From Polytrichum commune (lineage: Eukaryota > Streptophyta > Polytrichopsida > Polytrichales > Polytrichaceae), in the NCBI GenBank assembly GCA_950295325.1, contig OX485809.1:13764001-13828000 (forward strand): DNA of 64,000 nt, read 5' to 3'. The position numbers and the translations under genes are program-made. The notes beneath the pieces were generated by a model. It saw nothing but the letters and a program-made list of their open reading frames with translations. It searched no databases and was not told the origin of the DNA. This document shows positions 21,901-35,353 of this stretch, piece by piece. Positions within the stretch are counted from its first letter, which is position 1; every line of letters begins with the position of its first letter.

Positions 21901-24110
21901 GAGATCAAATTGCACAAGCAAATACACATACACAAAGGCATATGAACAATGTTTGGAGTGAGATGGTCTTCTAGACTCTTTGTCTTGCTCTTTATTGCAA
22001 TTTTCTTGTTGGTTCATACAATGCATATGGAATATTTCAACTCCCTCTTTTCACAAACCATGTGGGTTTATTCAAACCTTATTTGATCTTCTACATCTAT
22101 CAATCATCATCCTACGACTATAATCAACATAATGCTCTACCTTCAACACTCCTACATTGCGAATAGTCAAAGCATTGCCATTTCATTGCCCTTGATAGTG
22201 ATTATTGCATCTCATCAACAAATACCATATTTTTGAATGACATAGTTTCACAAAACTTCAAATAATCATTCAAATATGTTCCATTCGCCCTTCCTACATC
22301 ATATTGGGGCAATATGTGGTTCTTCCATTATTCTTCAAGTGACCATCATTGTCTTGAGAGGGAATCTTTGCTCCTCTAAAGATTGTCCCTCTCTATTAAG
22401 ACATAAACTTGGTTGCATTTCCTCATTAGAATTGTTGTGGGACGAAGGTATCGAAGAATACCCTTTGCTTGTTGGTCCTTCTCTTGCTTCTTGAATTCCA
22501 ATTTGGCTATCTTTCACTTGCTCTTCATGCTCCTCAATATCTTCACCAAGTCCAAACAAAGGTGATTTGGAAGATTTGTCCATCCCCAACCACCATGAGA
22601 GCCTCATTTTTTTTCATTTGGATGCATTTCCAAATCATTCCTCACATTCGTACTATCTTCTAGGAACATAATGTCTCCCATGGGGCCACACATGTCCGAA
22701 TACACAATTTTCAAAGGCTTAGTTGCTTGTCTTTCCTCTTCGTTAGAAAATGTTGCCCTCTGTTGTTTATCCTCAATGCATGCTTCACAATCAATGAAGA
22801 TGTGAGATATATAATTTGGCCAAGTTTCATGTCACTTACCAAGCTTTGAAGTGCATGAACAATTTTCACATTTAAATGCCTAAGTTGGTGATGCCCAAGC
22901 TCACGTACAATGTATTTCTTTAATGATTCTATTAAATTGGCTACATCCACTCCATGCAATTGGTAACGATCGTTTTATACAAATTTCTTTTATGTAGACC
23001 AATTACAATTACCTCTCCATTTGGACCTCTTACAATACATTCATTTAGGTTGAATTGCATTTTTAATTCATTCGACAAAAGCTTGCTCACCAAGAGCAAA
23101 TTTGTTCACAATATGGACACATGAAAGATATTTTTTCATTATGCCTTTATCATTATCTCAACTACAATGGAACATATCCCGATTGCTTCCACAATGCTAT
23201 TATCGTCCAAATGAATTATGCATAGAGCAATTATCTAGTATGTGTCAAATGCCACCTATGAGAAATCAAGTTTTTTGTTGCTTCCAAATATATGATCCAC
23301 TTACATAAATGCGTTGTATGTTATATTACAAATATGTGTTATTATCATATTTGGTGTTGTTAGTATTCTCTTGATTGTTATTCTTTCTTTTCTAGCAAAG
23401 ACATGCAATGTGGTCCGGTTTGCCATAATAGTAGCACATTTTTACGTTTTCACATTAAGATGAATTGTTCGTGTCACCTTGATGCAACATTATTGTGGTA
23501 TTATCATCTTAGGGTTCCTTCCCCTTTTTCTTTGACATTTCGTGTATCAAACATGTTGTCATGTACTCCATAGTCAACTCTTTCATCGGCATAGTCTCCA
23601 AGGCAACGATCAAATGTTTATACAAGGGTGGCAAGTTCTCGAAAGTTATGATAACATATTTGTTTCTTATGGGTATCTCCAACAAGGAAGCCGATTTGCA
23701 AGTGCCTTGACCTTGCTAATGTGATCCAACAAGTTATCACCTTCTTGCATCTTGCATATGAAGAACTTGTAGTGAATGCAAAGATTTTTTTGACAAACTC
23801 CTCATCTCGTGGATGTTGCAAAGGGTCTTCCATGCTTTCATTGGTCATTTGCAGCTTTTGATGTGCACAAGTTGATTGTCCGCTAAATTAAACACAATGA
23901 TGGACATTACCTTCTTGACGTGCTTTTGGTATTTTTTCTTCATTTTGGGATCGGCCTTGGAAGGTGAAGTTTCCTCTAATTCATCCACAATGCCCTAAAG
24001 GTCCACAGAAGCCAACCCCATTTTTAATTTGAACTTCCAAAGTTTGAATTTCTCTTCATTGAACTTGTCAATGACTCTAGCAGCCTCATCCTTAAGCATT
24101 GCCATTTTAC
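21900..24110 (-). pseudogene. Decayed Ty1/Copia retrotransposon polyprotein
   Basis: Reading down the minus strand from about 24107: a gag of the UBN2 type (MAMLKDEAARVIDKFNEEKF, KLWKFKLKMGLASVDL, SPSKADPKMKKKYQKH, MKAWKTLCNIHEMRSLSK), then a CCHC knuckle near 23440 that now reads CYYYGKPDHIACLC (Cys to Tyr), then a gag-pre-integrase block (GHHQLRHLNVKIVHALQSL, about 22890) and the start of the integrase (MGDIMFLEDSTN-like, about 22680). The order gag, zinc knuckle, integrase is Copia-like. Many stops and frameshifts are present. Reverse transcriptase was not convincingly found below 22300. LTRs and a primer-binding site were not located, so the outer limits are uncertain. Confidence 0.75.
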
Positions 24111-24199
24111 GCTAAAAAATTAGGGATATACTCTCTAATAAATCATGATAGCATTTTCTTAGTGATTATATGCATTCAATGACTTGATAAACCTCAATC

Positions 24200-24500
24200 A
24201 ACCCCTTTTAAACTAAATGATCCCTTCTTGGAATTAAAGATGCCATTGCACCTCAATTCATTCAAATCATACACTTTTGTTCTAAAATGTGCCATCCCAC
24301 CTCAATTCTATTCAAATCATGCCCTATTATTCTAAAATATATATTTGCACACTCAATTCATTTAAGTCAGATGTCTTTTCAACTATTTTGAGCCCTCTTG
24401 CTCTAAAAAATGCATTTGCATCCTAAACCCACTTAAATAAACCCTCTTGATTTCAAATGTACCTTTGCATCCACAATTCACTCAAGTTGAGTAGAAGAAC
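24200..24500. repeat. Degenerate tandem repeat, about 60-66 bp unit
   Basis: About four to five copies of a unit containing CCTCAATTCATTCAAATCA, then a CTTTTGTTCTAAAATGTGCC-like word. Similarity falls off towards 24500. Confidence 0.7.
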
Positions 24501-24509
24501 ACACCAAAC

Positions 24510-27290
24510 AACTCGAAGGACATACGGATTAGCTAAAGGACATCATAAGACTATAATAAAACACACAATTTGAAGGACATAGGAAAAATGGTTAAGGACA
24601 TAGCTAAATGACTTACCCGTAGAGCATAATTACATAAGAACGTAAGATTCAAAAGGAAACGATTGCATAACATATCTCTTCACACTTCTTTTGTCTATGG
24701 TTGGAGAGGTCCTCATTGTGCCACATGTCCGCAAGCTCACTTCGGTGATGCATATACACCATATCAGTAATAGCCATGTGCATCATCTTCCCTAGGAAGC
24801 ACTGATTTTGTTGACCATTTCTACTCGTTTGGATGACTCATATTCAAGTAGAGCAACAACGTTCTTATGAAAATCACTATATGATTATGTAGCATCATGA
24901 ATGCCAAGGAAACATAACCAACCCATTGTTGGTATATTTTGCACAACCATTGTTAGTGCAATCAAGTGCTCTTAGTCATGTGCAAGGTCCAGAGTGTACT
25001 ACAATCTTAAACTTGTAATAGGATGAATAAGGGGACAATCGTGCCCCTCAAAAATCGTAACCAAATATATTAGAATGTGAAGGCATTCAAGCTTGAGTGA
25101 GAGAGGGTCAATTTTCACATTATCCAAAAGCACCGCGGACATTTCCACCCACTTGTGCTCATTGTGGTCTTATGGACCGATACTGTAATTGTTTAGAGGC
25201 CATTTCTTGAAAATATGGAATCATGGGGACCAATTTCAATTCATTGCCTCTTGTCTCTACTTTCCCCATCATTTCCAATTTCTCAAACTTGCTCTCAACA
25301 TGGTTTCTGCGAAAATCTTCAAAGCTCAAAGTTGCAACAATAATCTTGGACTTGTATTCCTTGTGTGCTATGTGGTAATGAAGGTAGTCCTTGAGGTTCT
25401 TCAATTCTTCATACCTTTGATCATCATAGTTGTATTTAAAACTCATGACCTAAGCCTTTATTCTATCCATAAAGTTATTGTGTTCTTATATAGTTCTTGA
25501 GCTCCGCACGAAATGCACTAAATATATTAGGGTAACTAAACAACAAACATACTACTATGAATTATGCATAGTAACATGCAAATTATGCATAGGAACAGGT
25601 TCTTCGCTACATTGTATTTTGGGTTGAAGAGGCAACTTCGTCGCCTTCATTTTACACTTTGAGGTGGGAGGCGTCATTGCTACTTTGAGTGCAACCTTTG
25701 TTGCTAAATGGAGCAGCACAAGGTCATAGACTATGGCCTTTATACCAAGGTTCCGCTTGGCAAGTAGGGGACCTTCACTAACATGTTGCATTTTTTGGAG
25801 GTCATTGAGGTTTTGCCAAGTTTCACTTTTTAGAAGGTTGTGCGTCTAGGTTGTTGGGTGGGGGATGCAACGCTTGAACCCGGGGATTAATAAACCTTTC
25901 TTATTTCTGACCAATATGCACTTTCTCACCTTGTTCACTAGACTCCCAAAGTATGATACATCTTGAGTGGTTTATCTCTCTTATAGACCTTGTGGAGGTT
26001 GAACATCCTATGGTAAGTAATTATGTTCTCATCCTTATACTATGCGTTACAATGAATACAAGAGGGAAAATATTTGTTGTTTGTCATTTTCAATTTGGCC
26101 CTCAATTGATAGTATGTTTCTAGAACAACTTACTCATGTTCATCATCTTCAAGTGCAATGCACATGGCTTTTGATTTATTTTTTAATCATAGTACAACGA
26201 TAGATTTCGGATTTCCCATTATCCTTTGCGAACATCTTGTCGTATAAATACACATTGCTATAGATAACAGGTTGTATGAAATACATAGTCATAAGAACAT
26301 GTGGTAAAACACATACTAATGTGTCACTAACACACTCTTAATTCTTGCCAAATAAAATAACAATGAATCTAATATGAGGTTATAAAAGAGACACAACTTT
26401 TTAAAATATTCATACACAACTTTATAGTCACTTATATTTGGCGAGCTATCTTTCACTCCGCACAAGAATAATCTAAGAGTGTAGAAAGAAAAGAAAGAGA
26501 ATTCATAAGCTATACTTAGATGATAATCAACCATGTTTGAAGCAAAACCTATACCATAAGCTCTTTCATTCTCTCTTACAACTACAAGACTCGACTTGGC
26601 AAGAATGCCAAACCGAAGGAGTTGCCGTGCCTTGACACCTCCAAGCCCAAATTCTAGGTGGGTCCCACAACAAGGAGATAAGAACCATGAGGTGGCAAGG
26701 CTTCACAAGGCAAAACTACTCTCAAACAACCTTCGTATCTTGAGTAACTACCCCGATGGTTAAACTAACATAACACTCAACCTAAAAACTAAGTAAGTAG
26801 ACTAGTTAGCCTATAAGACTAATTAACCAAGATATGGCTTGGTCCTCAACACCATGCCACGTGACAACGCACAAAAACCATACAATGTACTCATAATACC
26901 AAACTCAAATATTAAACACAAAAGGGTGTTTGCAAGTATCAGAGGACACAAAAACAAAGTATGAAAATCACTTGCAAAGGATGAAGGACATGTATGAGAA
27001 TTTAAATAACACATGCATATAGTGTGAAAAACATTGGACAACTATGGGGCATATGTAGGAACATTGAAAGACATGGAAAACCATTAATTGTATGGTTGTA
27101 CATGTTAACATTAACATTAATATAAAAATTCCTAATGATAGCTGAGATTTTTTCCATCATCTAGGAGATTCCAAGGGTAGTTTTATTTTGAGTAGAAATA
27201 TTGTGAAGGACACAACAATATACTTGCTTAACCACTTTACATATGAAGGACATAGATGGGACTTGAAGATCATAATTAAACCAACAACTC
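24510..27290. other. AT-rich stretch with no identified gene
   Basis: A minus-strand frame at 25446-25159 (95 codons, MSFKYNYDDQRYEELKN, Lys/Glu-rich) and one at 25791-25555 (Lys/Pro-rich, TPPTSKCKMKATKLPLQPK) lie in the same direction. They could be remains of one retroelement or gene, but no domain is recognised. Near 25860-25905 the minus strand has a B-box-like GGTTCAAGC after a CCCCGG run, a faint hint of a tRNA-derived SINE. Nothing else is supportable. Confidence 0.35.
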
Positions 27291-27299
27291 TACAAACAC

Positions 27300-27490
27300 C
27301 TAGTATAATAGAAAAACAAGACCCTTAGCTTCATTGATGAACATACCAAAACAATGACCTTCCATACATATAGCAAAATGAAAAAAACAAAAGACCCTTA
27401 GCAACATTGAAGAACACATCAAAACAATGACCATGCACACATCTAGCAGACTGAAAAACAAAAAGACCCTAAGTACCAATGAAGAACATA
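27300..27490. repeat. Tandem repeat, about 75-bp unit, three copies
   Basis: Each copy carries a TAG(T/C)A(T/G)A(A/C)T-like word, then AAAAACAAAAGACCCTTAG, then (C)ATTGAAGAACA and CCAAAACAATGACC. The copies are progressively diverged. Confidence 0.75.
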
Positions 27491-27499
27491 TTTATGAAT

Positions 27500-28340
27500 G
27501 CCAAAGGGTATGACGAACAAAACATAGCCTTGAAAGTGAAATTCACAATAGAAATCCCTACTTATGAGGTGAATGGATGAACAAAACATAATGAAGTGAG
27601 TGAACATCCCCTAAAAATAAACAACATGTCTTTGGAAACAATGCAAAAACGAACTTGAAACCTAACAAAAAATCTAAAAATGATAAAACATATAGGAAGG
27701 AACCCCAAAGAACTTACCCCATGTTGCCAACACTAATGCATAACTCAACAAACTTATGTTTGCCCAATCATTTAATTATGCAATTGCGTAGCCAGAGCCT
27801 CTGCAAGAAAAATGACCATCATCCAATGAAGTGAGACTTTGGGTTTCAATTTTATAGCTAAGCCTTCATGGAGTGTTGTAGAGTGCTCATTAGGTGTCTC
27901 CATGAACATTAAACCCTATTTATAGTACCTTGTACTGTAATTATTGAGTACCTATCATCAATGTAATGGTTTTCCGTATAATTAATCAAGGCACAAGAGT
28001 GGATATAAAACCCTAAATAGTGAAAACGCATTAGAAACACCCAAAAGGCAACATCAGTCGTGTAATGTGTGAAGAAACACTCAAAGAACTTGTGTTCCTC
28101 ATCAATGCCTCCAAATTGTCACATCTAGAGGGTGTTGGTCATTATGAACTTCGAACAACATAAGGGCTTGATCATTTCAAGCACAAAGAAGATGAAAGAA
28201 ACGCTTTCAAGCAAGGTACCAACACAAGTCACAAAAAATGTCCTCCTTATGGTCATCAAAGAAAATAAACCAACAGTAAACACACGTAGGTTTGTTCCTT
28301 ATAACAATCAAAGGAATGAAAATGGAGGGAGGGTTTATTT
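27500..28340. other. No recognisable gene
   Basis: AT-rich. A plus-strand frame at 28132-28362 is Lys/Asn-rich and low in complexity; no domain seen. Confidence 0.3.
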
Positions 28341-28640
28341 AAAGCAACAAAGAAGCAAATGAAGATTCAAGGAGGGTTTCCTTAAACCAACAATGAAGAC
28401 GATGAAGATGGAGAGAAGTTTTCTTCAAACCAACACTCAAAAGGATGAAGCTAGAGGTTGTCAATAAGCCATGACTCAAAGGGTTGAAGATGGAGGTTTT
28501 CCCTTTAATCATGACTTAAGAAGGTGAAGATGGAGGATTTCCTTAAACTCAAAGGAATTTCTCATTTAAAACTCAAGAAGATGAAGATGGAGGTTCTCTT
28601 TTTAAAAACATTCAACTCACAAGAGTGTTGAACTCACAAA
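28340..28640. repeat. Degenerate tandem repeat with GAAGATGGAGG core
   Basis: Five or six copies of an approximately 50-60 bp unit built from ACTCAAAAGGATGAAGATGG and a pyrimidine-rich TTTTCCTTTAAAC block. Confidence 0.65.
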
Positions 28641-28649
28641 AGCACTCAA

Positions 28650-31600
28650 CTAACAAAAACCCTAAGCTCACAAGAGTTTGCAATGAATACAACAAGGACA
28701 CACAACAAATACCAAAAATCATTGAATTGATTATTCAAGTATTCCTGATTCACACTTTTCTGACATTGTGATGACGAGGAACGCTAATAACTCCGAGGTT
28801 AGGTCATCATAACGAGGTTAATCACTCTCAAATAGTTTGTACAATGATGATGCCTTCAAAACCTAGAGGTGATTAACACCTTCACACATCTAATCATGCC
28901 ACACTCGTTAGGCGTATCTTCAATCAATCATATGCTCTAATTTATAGTCTTCAACATCAAATCATACATATCAAATCGCCACAAACATGACATTAAAAAA
29001 TTTCTTTAAAAAAAACAAACAAAAAACATCTGGTGAAAAAAATGGAAACTTTGTTGGGGATAGAAAGATACAGTGCAAAATATCGAAGTATGAGCAAATG
29101 TGCCAAAGAGAGGCATCTACGTTGGGAAGAATACCCAACCTTAACACACCATGGATTGTTCTTTTGCAATAAACTAGGTAGACTCTCGATGAAACATCAT
29201 GTTAATTTATAATCGCTTGAGAATATTGTACCTCATGAATGTAATTGGTCGAACCATTTTTTATAATGTTAATATCTCTTTCTCCTTATGATTTGAATAT
29301 GATTACTTTGGAGTTAAAAGATCTTAATCTTAATTATATCTACTCTCAATATAAGGCTCATTGATCATGAGATAATTAAAATGGAGTGAACTCTAAGAGG
29401 TTTGTTAATATACTAAAGTTTCATCCATATCTTTCAAAATTAAATAAATTCAATCAATATCATTCATTGTTAATGACAAAAGAACTCACCGAGATCTTTA
29501 ATTAAATTTCCTGAAGAAGGTCAAATTTGTAGTTCATTTTATGATTTCCATAATACATATATCCTTCAACATCAAATCATACATCTATATATTTTCATCA
29601 ATTTTACATAATTATCATTATAAAGTATGTTATCTTGCATAATATCAAATCACTTCCTTGATAAATTATAGTAATAATAAAAATTGAATGTCAATGTCTT
29701 AAATAGAAATGCATATTCTTGTGTCTTTCTTCTTTAAGTTTAAGTGTTATCACTATAATTCTTATAAGTGTATTGAAAATATATATGACAAGTTTAATCA
29801 TATTGACGTGATCATGAATATAGTACTTCTCATACTTAATCATATATCATCATAAACCATCTCATTGATAATATGATAGCCAAAATATATTTTTGTTGTT
29901 TCTTTCACAAAGTACGAGCTATAGTTCTTTAGTTTATGAATAACCAATTTCAACACTCAATTTTGAGGAGTTTGATTATAAGTGTTCTTTTATGAAAGAA
30001 AATAGACTTGATCTTAATTCTATCAAGTCATTGATGAGAGTTAAGGTTTAATCCAACATCACTTTGTTTCTTAAAGTTCCATCAATTTTTCAAAGTCTTG
30101 AGCACTTTAATCTCACCCTTACACTACTCCTTTGAATGCTCAAAATATATTGTTTTTCTCTCAATTGACAAATCATTAAAGTATCACAATATCCAATAAC
30201 CCCCAAAGGATTGAGAGATAAAAATCAACACTTATTATGTATAAAAAATAAATTACATGTGAATATAGAAGGATGCCTTGAAGAATGTGAGATATAAGAT
30301 AAGCTCTAGTGTTTGTTTGACACTCAATCTTAAAATAACTTCATTTCTTTATAAAGAGACATGTATCATATAGTTAGGTTTTTGCTATGACTTAAAACAA
30401 CAAAACCCAGGGAACTAGGTCTCCAAGAAGTATGAGCTAGTGTCTATAAGGGTTAATGTCACATTGGATTAAGGTTCTTAACAACATTCCATGGTAATTC
30501 TCATTCTTTACTCTCTCTCATTAGTTCATTTGTGATGGTTCCGTAGTGAGTGTTGTTTGTCCTATCTTCAAGGTATGTGTTATCACTCTAAGGTTCGGAC
30601 CTAATTCAGTCGTGAAGCTCAAAAGTTTGGCAAGTGGTCAATAACTCATAGGCAGGACAACACGTCCGGAGCAACGTCTTTTGAGTAACCATCTTTGTCT
30701 TTATTTGCGAGGAATTATGCTTGCAAACAATTCAAATTAATTCCACTTAGACTTACTTACAACCATCGGCAATTCTTCAAAGACCGTAACCACCATCGTC
30801 ATCTTCTGATAGACCTAGCAATACATATCAAAGAATATCCATTCCGTCAATACATTAGATATGTATAAATTTATCAGGCTATATCCCTTGATTAACAAGC
30901 TTTTATCATCCAAAATATTTGCATGCAAGTAGTCTTATCTCACAAGGTAAAGTCTGCCTCTTCCCTTCAAACTGACTTTGTAGTCCAGGCTTACGTCAGC
31001 CCTTGCTTCCTTTATTACTAGCTAGCGATATGCGGCTGGCTTGCCCAGGTGATATCCTCTCTCAGGAAAACTACCCCAGGGTAAAGTCTATAGCTCTCAA
31101 TCTACCTCGCACTGGCTATGGCTCGTCAGACCTCTTGGCAATTGCCTTGCCCATCTGAGGCTTCTCTTATGCTTTCTTTCCTCTGCCCATCACCCTATGG
31201 CTTAGGCTTCGTCCTCTTTGCTTATTACCACAGAGTTCGCTCTAGACCAATTGCCCTTTCATCTCCCTCATGGGAGTTACTTCCGTCTTGACCCTTCAGC
31301 GGTCATGCCTCTTTATAGACGGCTTCAGAATATGGCCTTACTGCCATCTGTCCATCTTCACTCCCCTCTCACAGGGTAAGTGATTATCTTGCAGCTTATC
31401 GCTTGCTCAAACTTTGTCACTCACATTAGACTTAATACTCTCAAACACTACGACTTTACTTCATGGCCATTTGCCAAGAATATGACATTCTTCCACAAAA
31501 TCGACAACTTCCTTGCTCATATGTCCGCTCTCGGACCTTACAGCCTATTGTCCTTCCGGCATATAACTACGTCTTTACCTCAGAAAGACTCTTCTTGCCT

Positions 31601-31900
31601 CAACAGGTTCTGCCTTCTCTAAGTCTCTGACTCAATCACACTTCTCTCTCCCTCTGCCTATTTGCCAGATTAACACAATGTGCACTTGCCCGCTCATCTC
31701 TCTCTTTGACTACGACCTGTACACTTCAACACTTGCCATTATTGAGGACTCAACTCGACTTGAGACGACTCGCCCTGACATTGACGACTGCGACTATACC
31801 ACAATCGTTCATGGCCGACACAATCATATCACAGACTCACAATACTATTGCTCATCAAGATAATGCTTCATTCATATTCAAATGTAATATTGCCCAAGAC
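28650..31900. other. AT-rich gene-free stretch; C/T-rich block at 30.96-31.64 kb
   Basis: 28.7-30.9 kb is very AT-rich with only short frames. 30.96-31.64 kb changes to a C/T-rich composition resembling the untranslated end of an LTR element, but I found no matching second LTR in the window and no coding domains. Confidence 0.35.
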
Positions 31901-31908
31901 TGAATTAC

Positions 31909-32977
31909 CACGGGTAGGTCACTTAGTGCATTTTAAAAACGACATGCGGCATAATATAGAGAGGATTAAAATCATTTGAAATAAAAATTATAAAGGAATT
32001 CCAAATAATGAAGGGGCCATTAAATGTAGACAATCCCATTATAAGTAAGTTAGATGGACATAAAATGTGGGCCATTATTTTTTTGTAAAATTAATATAGG
32101 GGCTGAAGATAAGGATCCTAGAAGGTATGTTTAGTATGTTTGCTATGGTCTCCTATGTGTTTTCTTCATAACTTTGTTTGCAATGATATTACTATTTGCA
32201 CCCTTCTTTGTTTCCATGGTTTCCCTTAACACTCGTCAATGCGTTAGGAAGTAGATTAGCTTTTATTACTTAAAAGGAATACCCAGGGAGTGCACTATTC
32301 AAGTACTGTATTTATACACGTGGGTGCACAAAAGGGGTATTATTTAAAACAAGCATGTACAAAATGTACGTACAAGAGACATATTGCTATATATTAAGCA
32401 AGAAGTAGATATACATGAGGCTATAGAAAAATATATGTAAAGTACGCATTTACGCGTTTACGCGTTCAAGTCAGACCTGGACCAAGAATCATGTGTTTTT
32501 TCATCCACTAAGTAACGACTTTATAACTAAAAATCCATGATTTGATATTATACATATAATAGGGCCATATTTTTGCATTTCCAAACATTTGTACACATGT
32601 TATATACAATTTCTGTATTTGTTTTTGGACCCTTGTGTATGTATGGAAATGTATTTTGAGGCAATGAGATTTGTAAGTATATTGCTTGATTTTAGCAAAA
32701 ATAAAATGTATACAGGGGTATTTTAATAAGGGGCATGCACGCACGTGATGCTTGGTTTTAATGAATAGTGCACTCCCTGAGAAGGAATATAGAGTACAAA
32801 AAATTACAGTGACTTGGACAATATAAGTAATGGAAGGGTGCAAACAAATGGGCCATTTTTGAAATTTAAGTAATTATAGGGAGGTTTTAATTTAGCCCTT
32901 GAAGGTAAATAGCCCCAAAACAAAAAAACCCTAGCCGCACGTGGTGCACAAAAATGCCTTAGAGTGACCTACCCGTG
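31909..32977. mobile_element. Non-autonomous hAT-like element (family A, copy 1), hosting a nested copy
   Basis: The ends are perfect 15-bp inverted repeats, CACGGGTAGGTCACT, followed by a looser match (GCATTTT). They are flanked by a perfect 8-bp target duplication, TGAATTAC (31901-31908 and 32978-32985). An 8-bp duplication with a C..GGG-type terminus points to the hAT superfamily. The 1069-bp interior has no transposase and is interrupted by a second element (32282-32781). Confidence 0.88.
32282..32781. mobile_element. Non-autonomous hAT-like element (family A, copy 2), nested
   Basis: The 500-bp element has inverted ends CCCAGGGAGTGCACTATTCA and CTCAGGGAGTGCACTATTCA (19 of 20 match) and a perfect 8-bp target duplication AAGGAATA (32274-32281 and 32782-32789). 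It lies wholly inside copy 1, so it inserted later. Its terminal pattern (C..RGG..G..CACT) resembles that of copy 1. Confidence 0.88.
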
Positions 32978-32985
32978 TGAATTAC

Positions 32986-35050
32986 TCAATTCTTATTTGC
33001 CTATTGTTATTTCTCCATCTCGGAGATGCTAATTGCACTCAGACTCAATCACTGAGTTCTAATGCCGCTACTGCCTATTGCTAAACTAGGAGATTACGTC
33101 ATATTTCTATGATGGGAAAATAGCCTCCCTGCTCCTCACTCGCCTCCTCCTTATGACGACGAAGGGGGAGGAGTCGGTTAGAGGCCATAACCGATTTTTG
33201 ACGTCGATAGCCTCCAACTACCACTCCTGACGTTGGGTAAAGTCTATTTGCCAGATGAATCTCATCAGATTTCAAAAATTACCTAATTCGACTAGTCATT
33301 TGTAGGATATGTAAGATCAATTACATATCCTACAAAGGTCTCCCTACATATAGTATTTTAAATTTATTTTGATTAAAATCTATGTTTCATATGATATTCA
33401 TCTTCTTCTTTTTAAATTTTATTTCATCTCTAACAATTTTAGATGAGAGTTTCTCTCAAACAATTACAATCAATAGGCCTTTTGTGTGTTCTTAAATCTA
33501 AATTTCTATTTCCATCTCTATAATGGCTACATATTCCGAATTTTGTACAATTGTAATTCTACCAATACTTCTTTACTAATATAATTGGTAGTTGCCAATC
33601 CTCAAGGTATAGGTGAGGTGGCTTTGAAATTGATTGACTTGGCAAAAAATCCTATTTAATGTGTGGTGACTTTATATCATTTGTACTAGATTTTATCATC
33701 ATAATTTATTTTTCCAAAATGATGGCATTAATCTCTAAGATCTCCTTATATCCTCTATCTACCCTATCACCATGGGTTTATTTATTCTATCGCCGCGCGT
33801 TTGCCTTGCAATTCCATGGTAGCTTCTAGTTCTTCGTGCATTCTCTTGCGTTTCTACTAGCTGGTCCTTCTTTCTTTGATGCGGCTCTCTCCTTTGCTCT
33901 AGCTACGGACATTATTGTTCTCCTTCCGTTGCTTGTTCTGGCTTTTGGCTTATGGTGTTGCAATCTTACCCTAATCCTTTGGCTTGGTTTATCTATCAAC
34001 AGACCCCCAAACAACTAAATGGACCCTTCGAAAAATTGGGCCGCACCCTTCCACGTCCACCGTTGTCCTATATGCCTCAAGGGGTGCGTCCATTGTCGTC
34101 GACCAATGACATGTGGATTGGTCACCGTGCTTGATGGGCACAACAACAATTTTCATACTTGCCCTATCAACCCCCCTGAAAGTTTGCAGGGGGGCATTTA
34201 GTGTCCACCTCCCTATTTGTTCTCCGTGCGTAAAGCTTGCTAAAACAATCTAGGCCGATGGAGAACTTGGGAATGAGGCCAAGTTAAGGTTCGGCTTATT
34301 AAATATATGCCCCATTTGTAATGATTACTGAGAGGATCACAAATTATATACTTTTGTAAACCACATGTGATAAGGGGTTAATTAAGGATGGACTATTTAT
34401 CTAAATTTCTTGGATGATTGGAACCCTATTAATAGATAAAATGGTACTTTGAGGTATTTTTAAAGACCCTACAGGGTCTATGAGTTCACCTGAAGTGGAC
34501 ATCAATGGTCTAGAAATTCATGAACTTATTTCATAGACCTTTGTTTCTAATTATTATTTTTGGGTAAACTCTACCATTTATCAAAATATTGGAGGTTTGA
34601 CATAAAGTGATGTTAATTGGTAACAAAACAAAAACAAAACATTAATGATACATGCAAAGAAAATTGAATGGTACATGGTTGCAACACTACCTTCAAATAA
34701 TCCAACATTATCTTGAAACTCTTAGTGACCACCATGACCTTGCCAACATATAAATTTAATGACTTTTAGTGAATTGAGGCAACTTCTCATCCAATCCAAA
34801 GACATTCATTGTGCATAACATAAATTCTTTGTTCTCCCAAACATAACATAGCCTACTTTATTGACTAAGAAATTAAATACTAGTTATATTTTTCACTTGC
34901 CCTATTTTAGATATAATAATGTATGGGTCATTTCATCCAAGCTATAATAATTCCAAAATTTGTATAATTTTTTCCTCACTTGAATTAAAACTACCCTTCT
35001 TTTTTCCTCACATGTTTTAATAAAAACTTGACAATGACCTCCCCATGAAT
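32986..35050. other. Gene-free stretch
   Basis: Apart from the hairpin at 33299-33336, I see only AT-rich DNA and a short GC-richer block at 33.75-34.2 kb. Its open frames, one hydrophobic, overlap on both strands and show no domain. Confidence 0.35.
33299..33336. repeat. Perfect 16-bp inverted repeat with 6-base loop
   Basis: TTTGTAGGATATGTAA pairs perfectly with TTACATATCCTACAAA across the loop GATCAA. It could be a tiny fold-back element or the remnant of one; no T-run supports a terminator role. Confidence 0.85.
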
Positions 35051-35059
35051 GATTATGGG

Positions 35060-35345
35060 CTTGGGGGGTTCACTGGCAAAAATCATAGAACAATGTGCGA
35101 TAAAAAATAGGGTCTAATATATTCATTGTAGATAAATTTTGTAAAAAACTTACATATAATATAGGGGGTTTTAAAATAGTGAAAAAGGATTACAAGTAAA
35201 ATACCATCACATGTAAATTACCATCACACCTTTATTTTGAAAAATATCATGCCTTATGATCTTTTCTATAAGGTAAATAGCCCCCCAATAAATAGGTCCC
35301 GAACGCACATGTATGCAAAATACAAGAGGGAGTGAACCCCCCGAG
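35060..35345. mobile_element. Short hAT-like MITE (family A, copy 3)
   Basis: The 286-bp element has ends CTTGGGGGGTTCACT and, inverted, CTCGGGGGGTTCACT (14 of 15 match). An 8-bp duplication ATTATGGG lies at 35052-35059 and 35346-35353. The interior near the right end has a GGTAAATAGCCCC word also found near the right ends of the copies at 31909 and 38812, supporting one family. Confidence 0.85.
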
Positions 35346-35353
35346 ATTATGGG

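Noticed and set aside
25159-25446. 95-codon minus frame MSFKYNYDDQRY...
   Set aside because: Plausible composition but no recognisable domain and no neighbouring exon; not called as a gene.
33826-34018. Overlapping hydrophobic and basic small frames at 33.8-34.2 kb
   Set aside because: Frames on both strands of one short GC-rich block; no family and no conserved start context.
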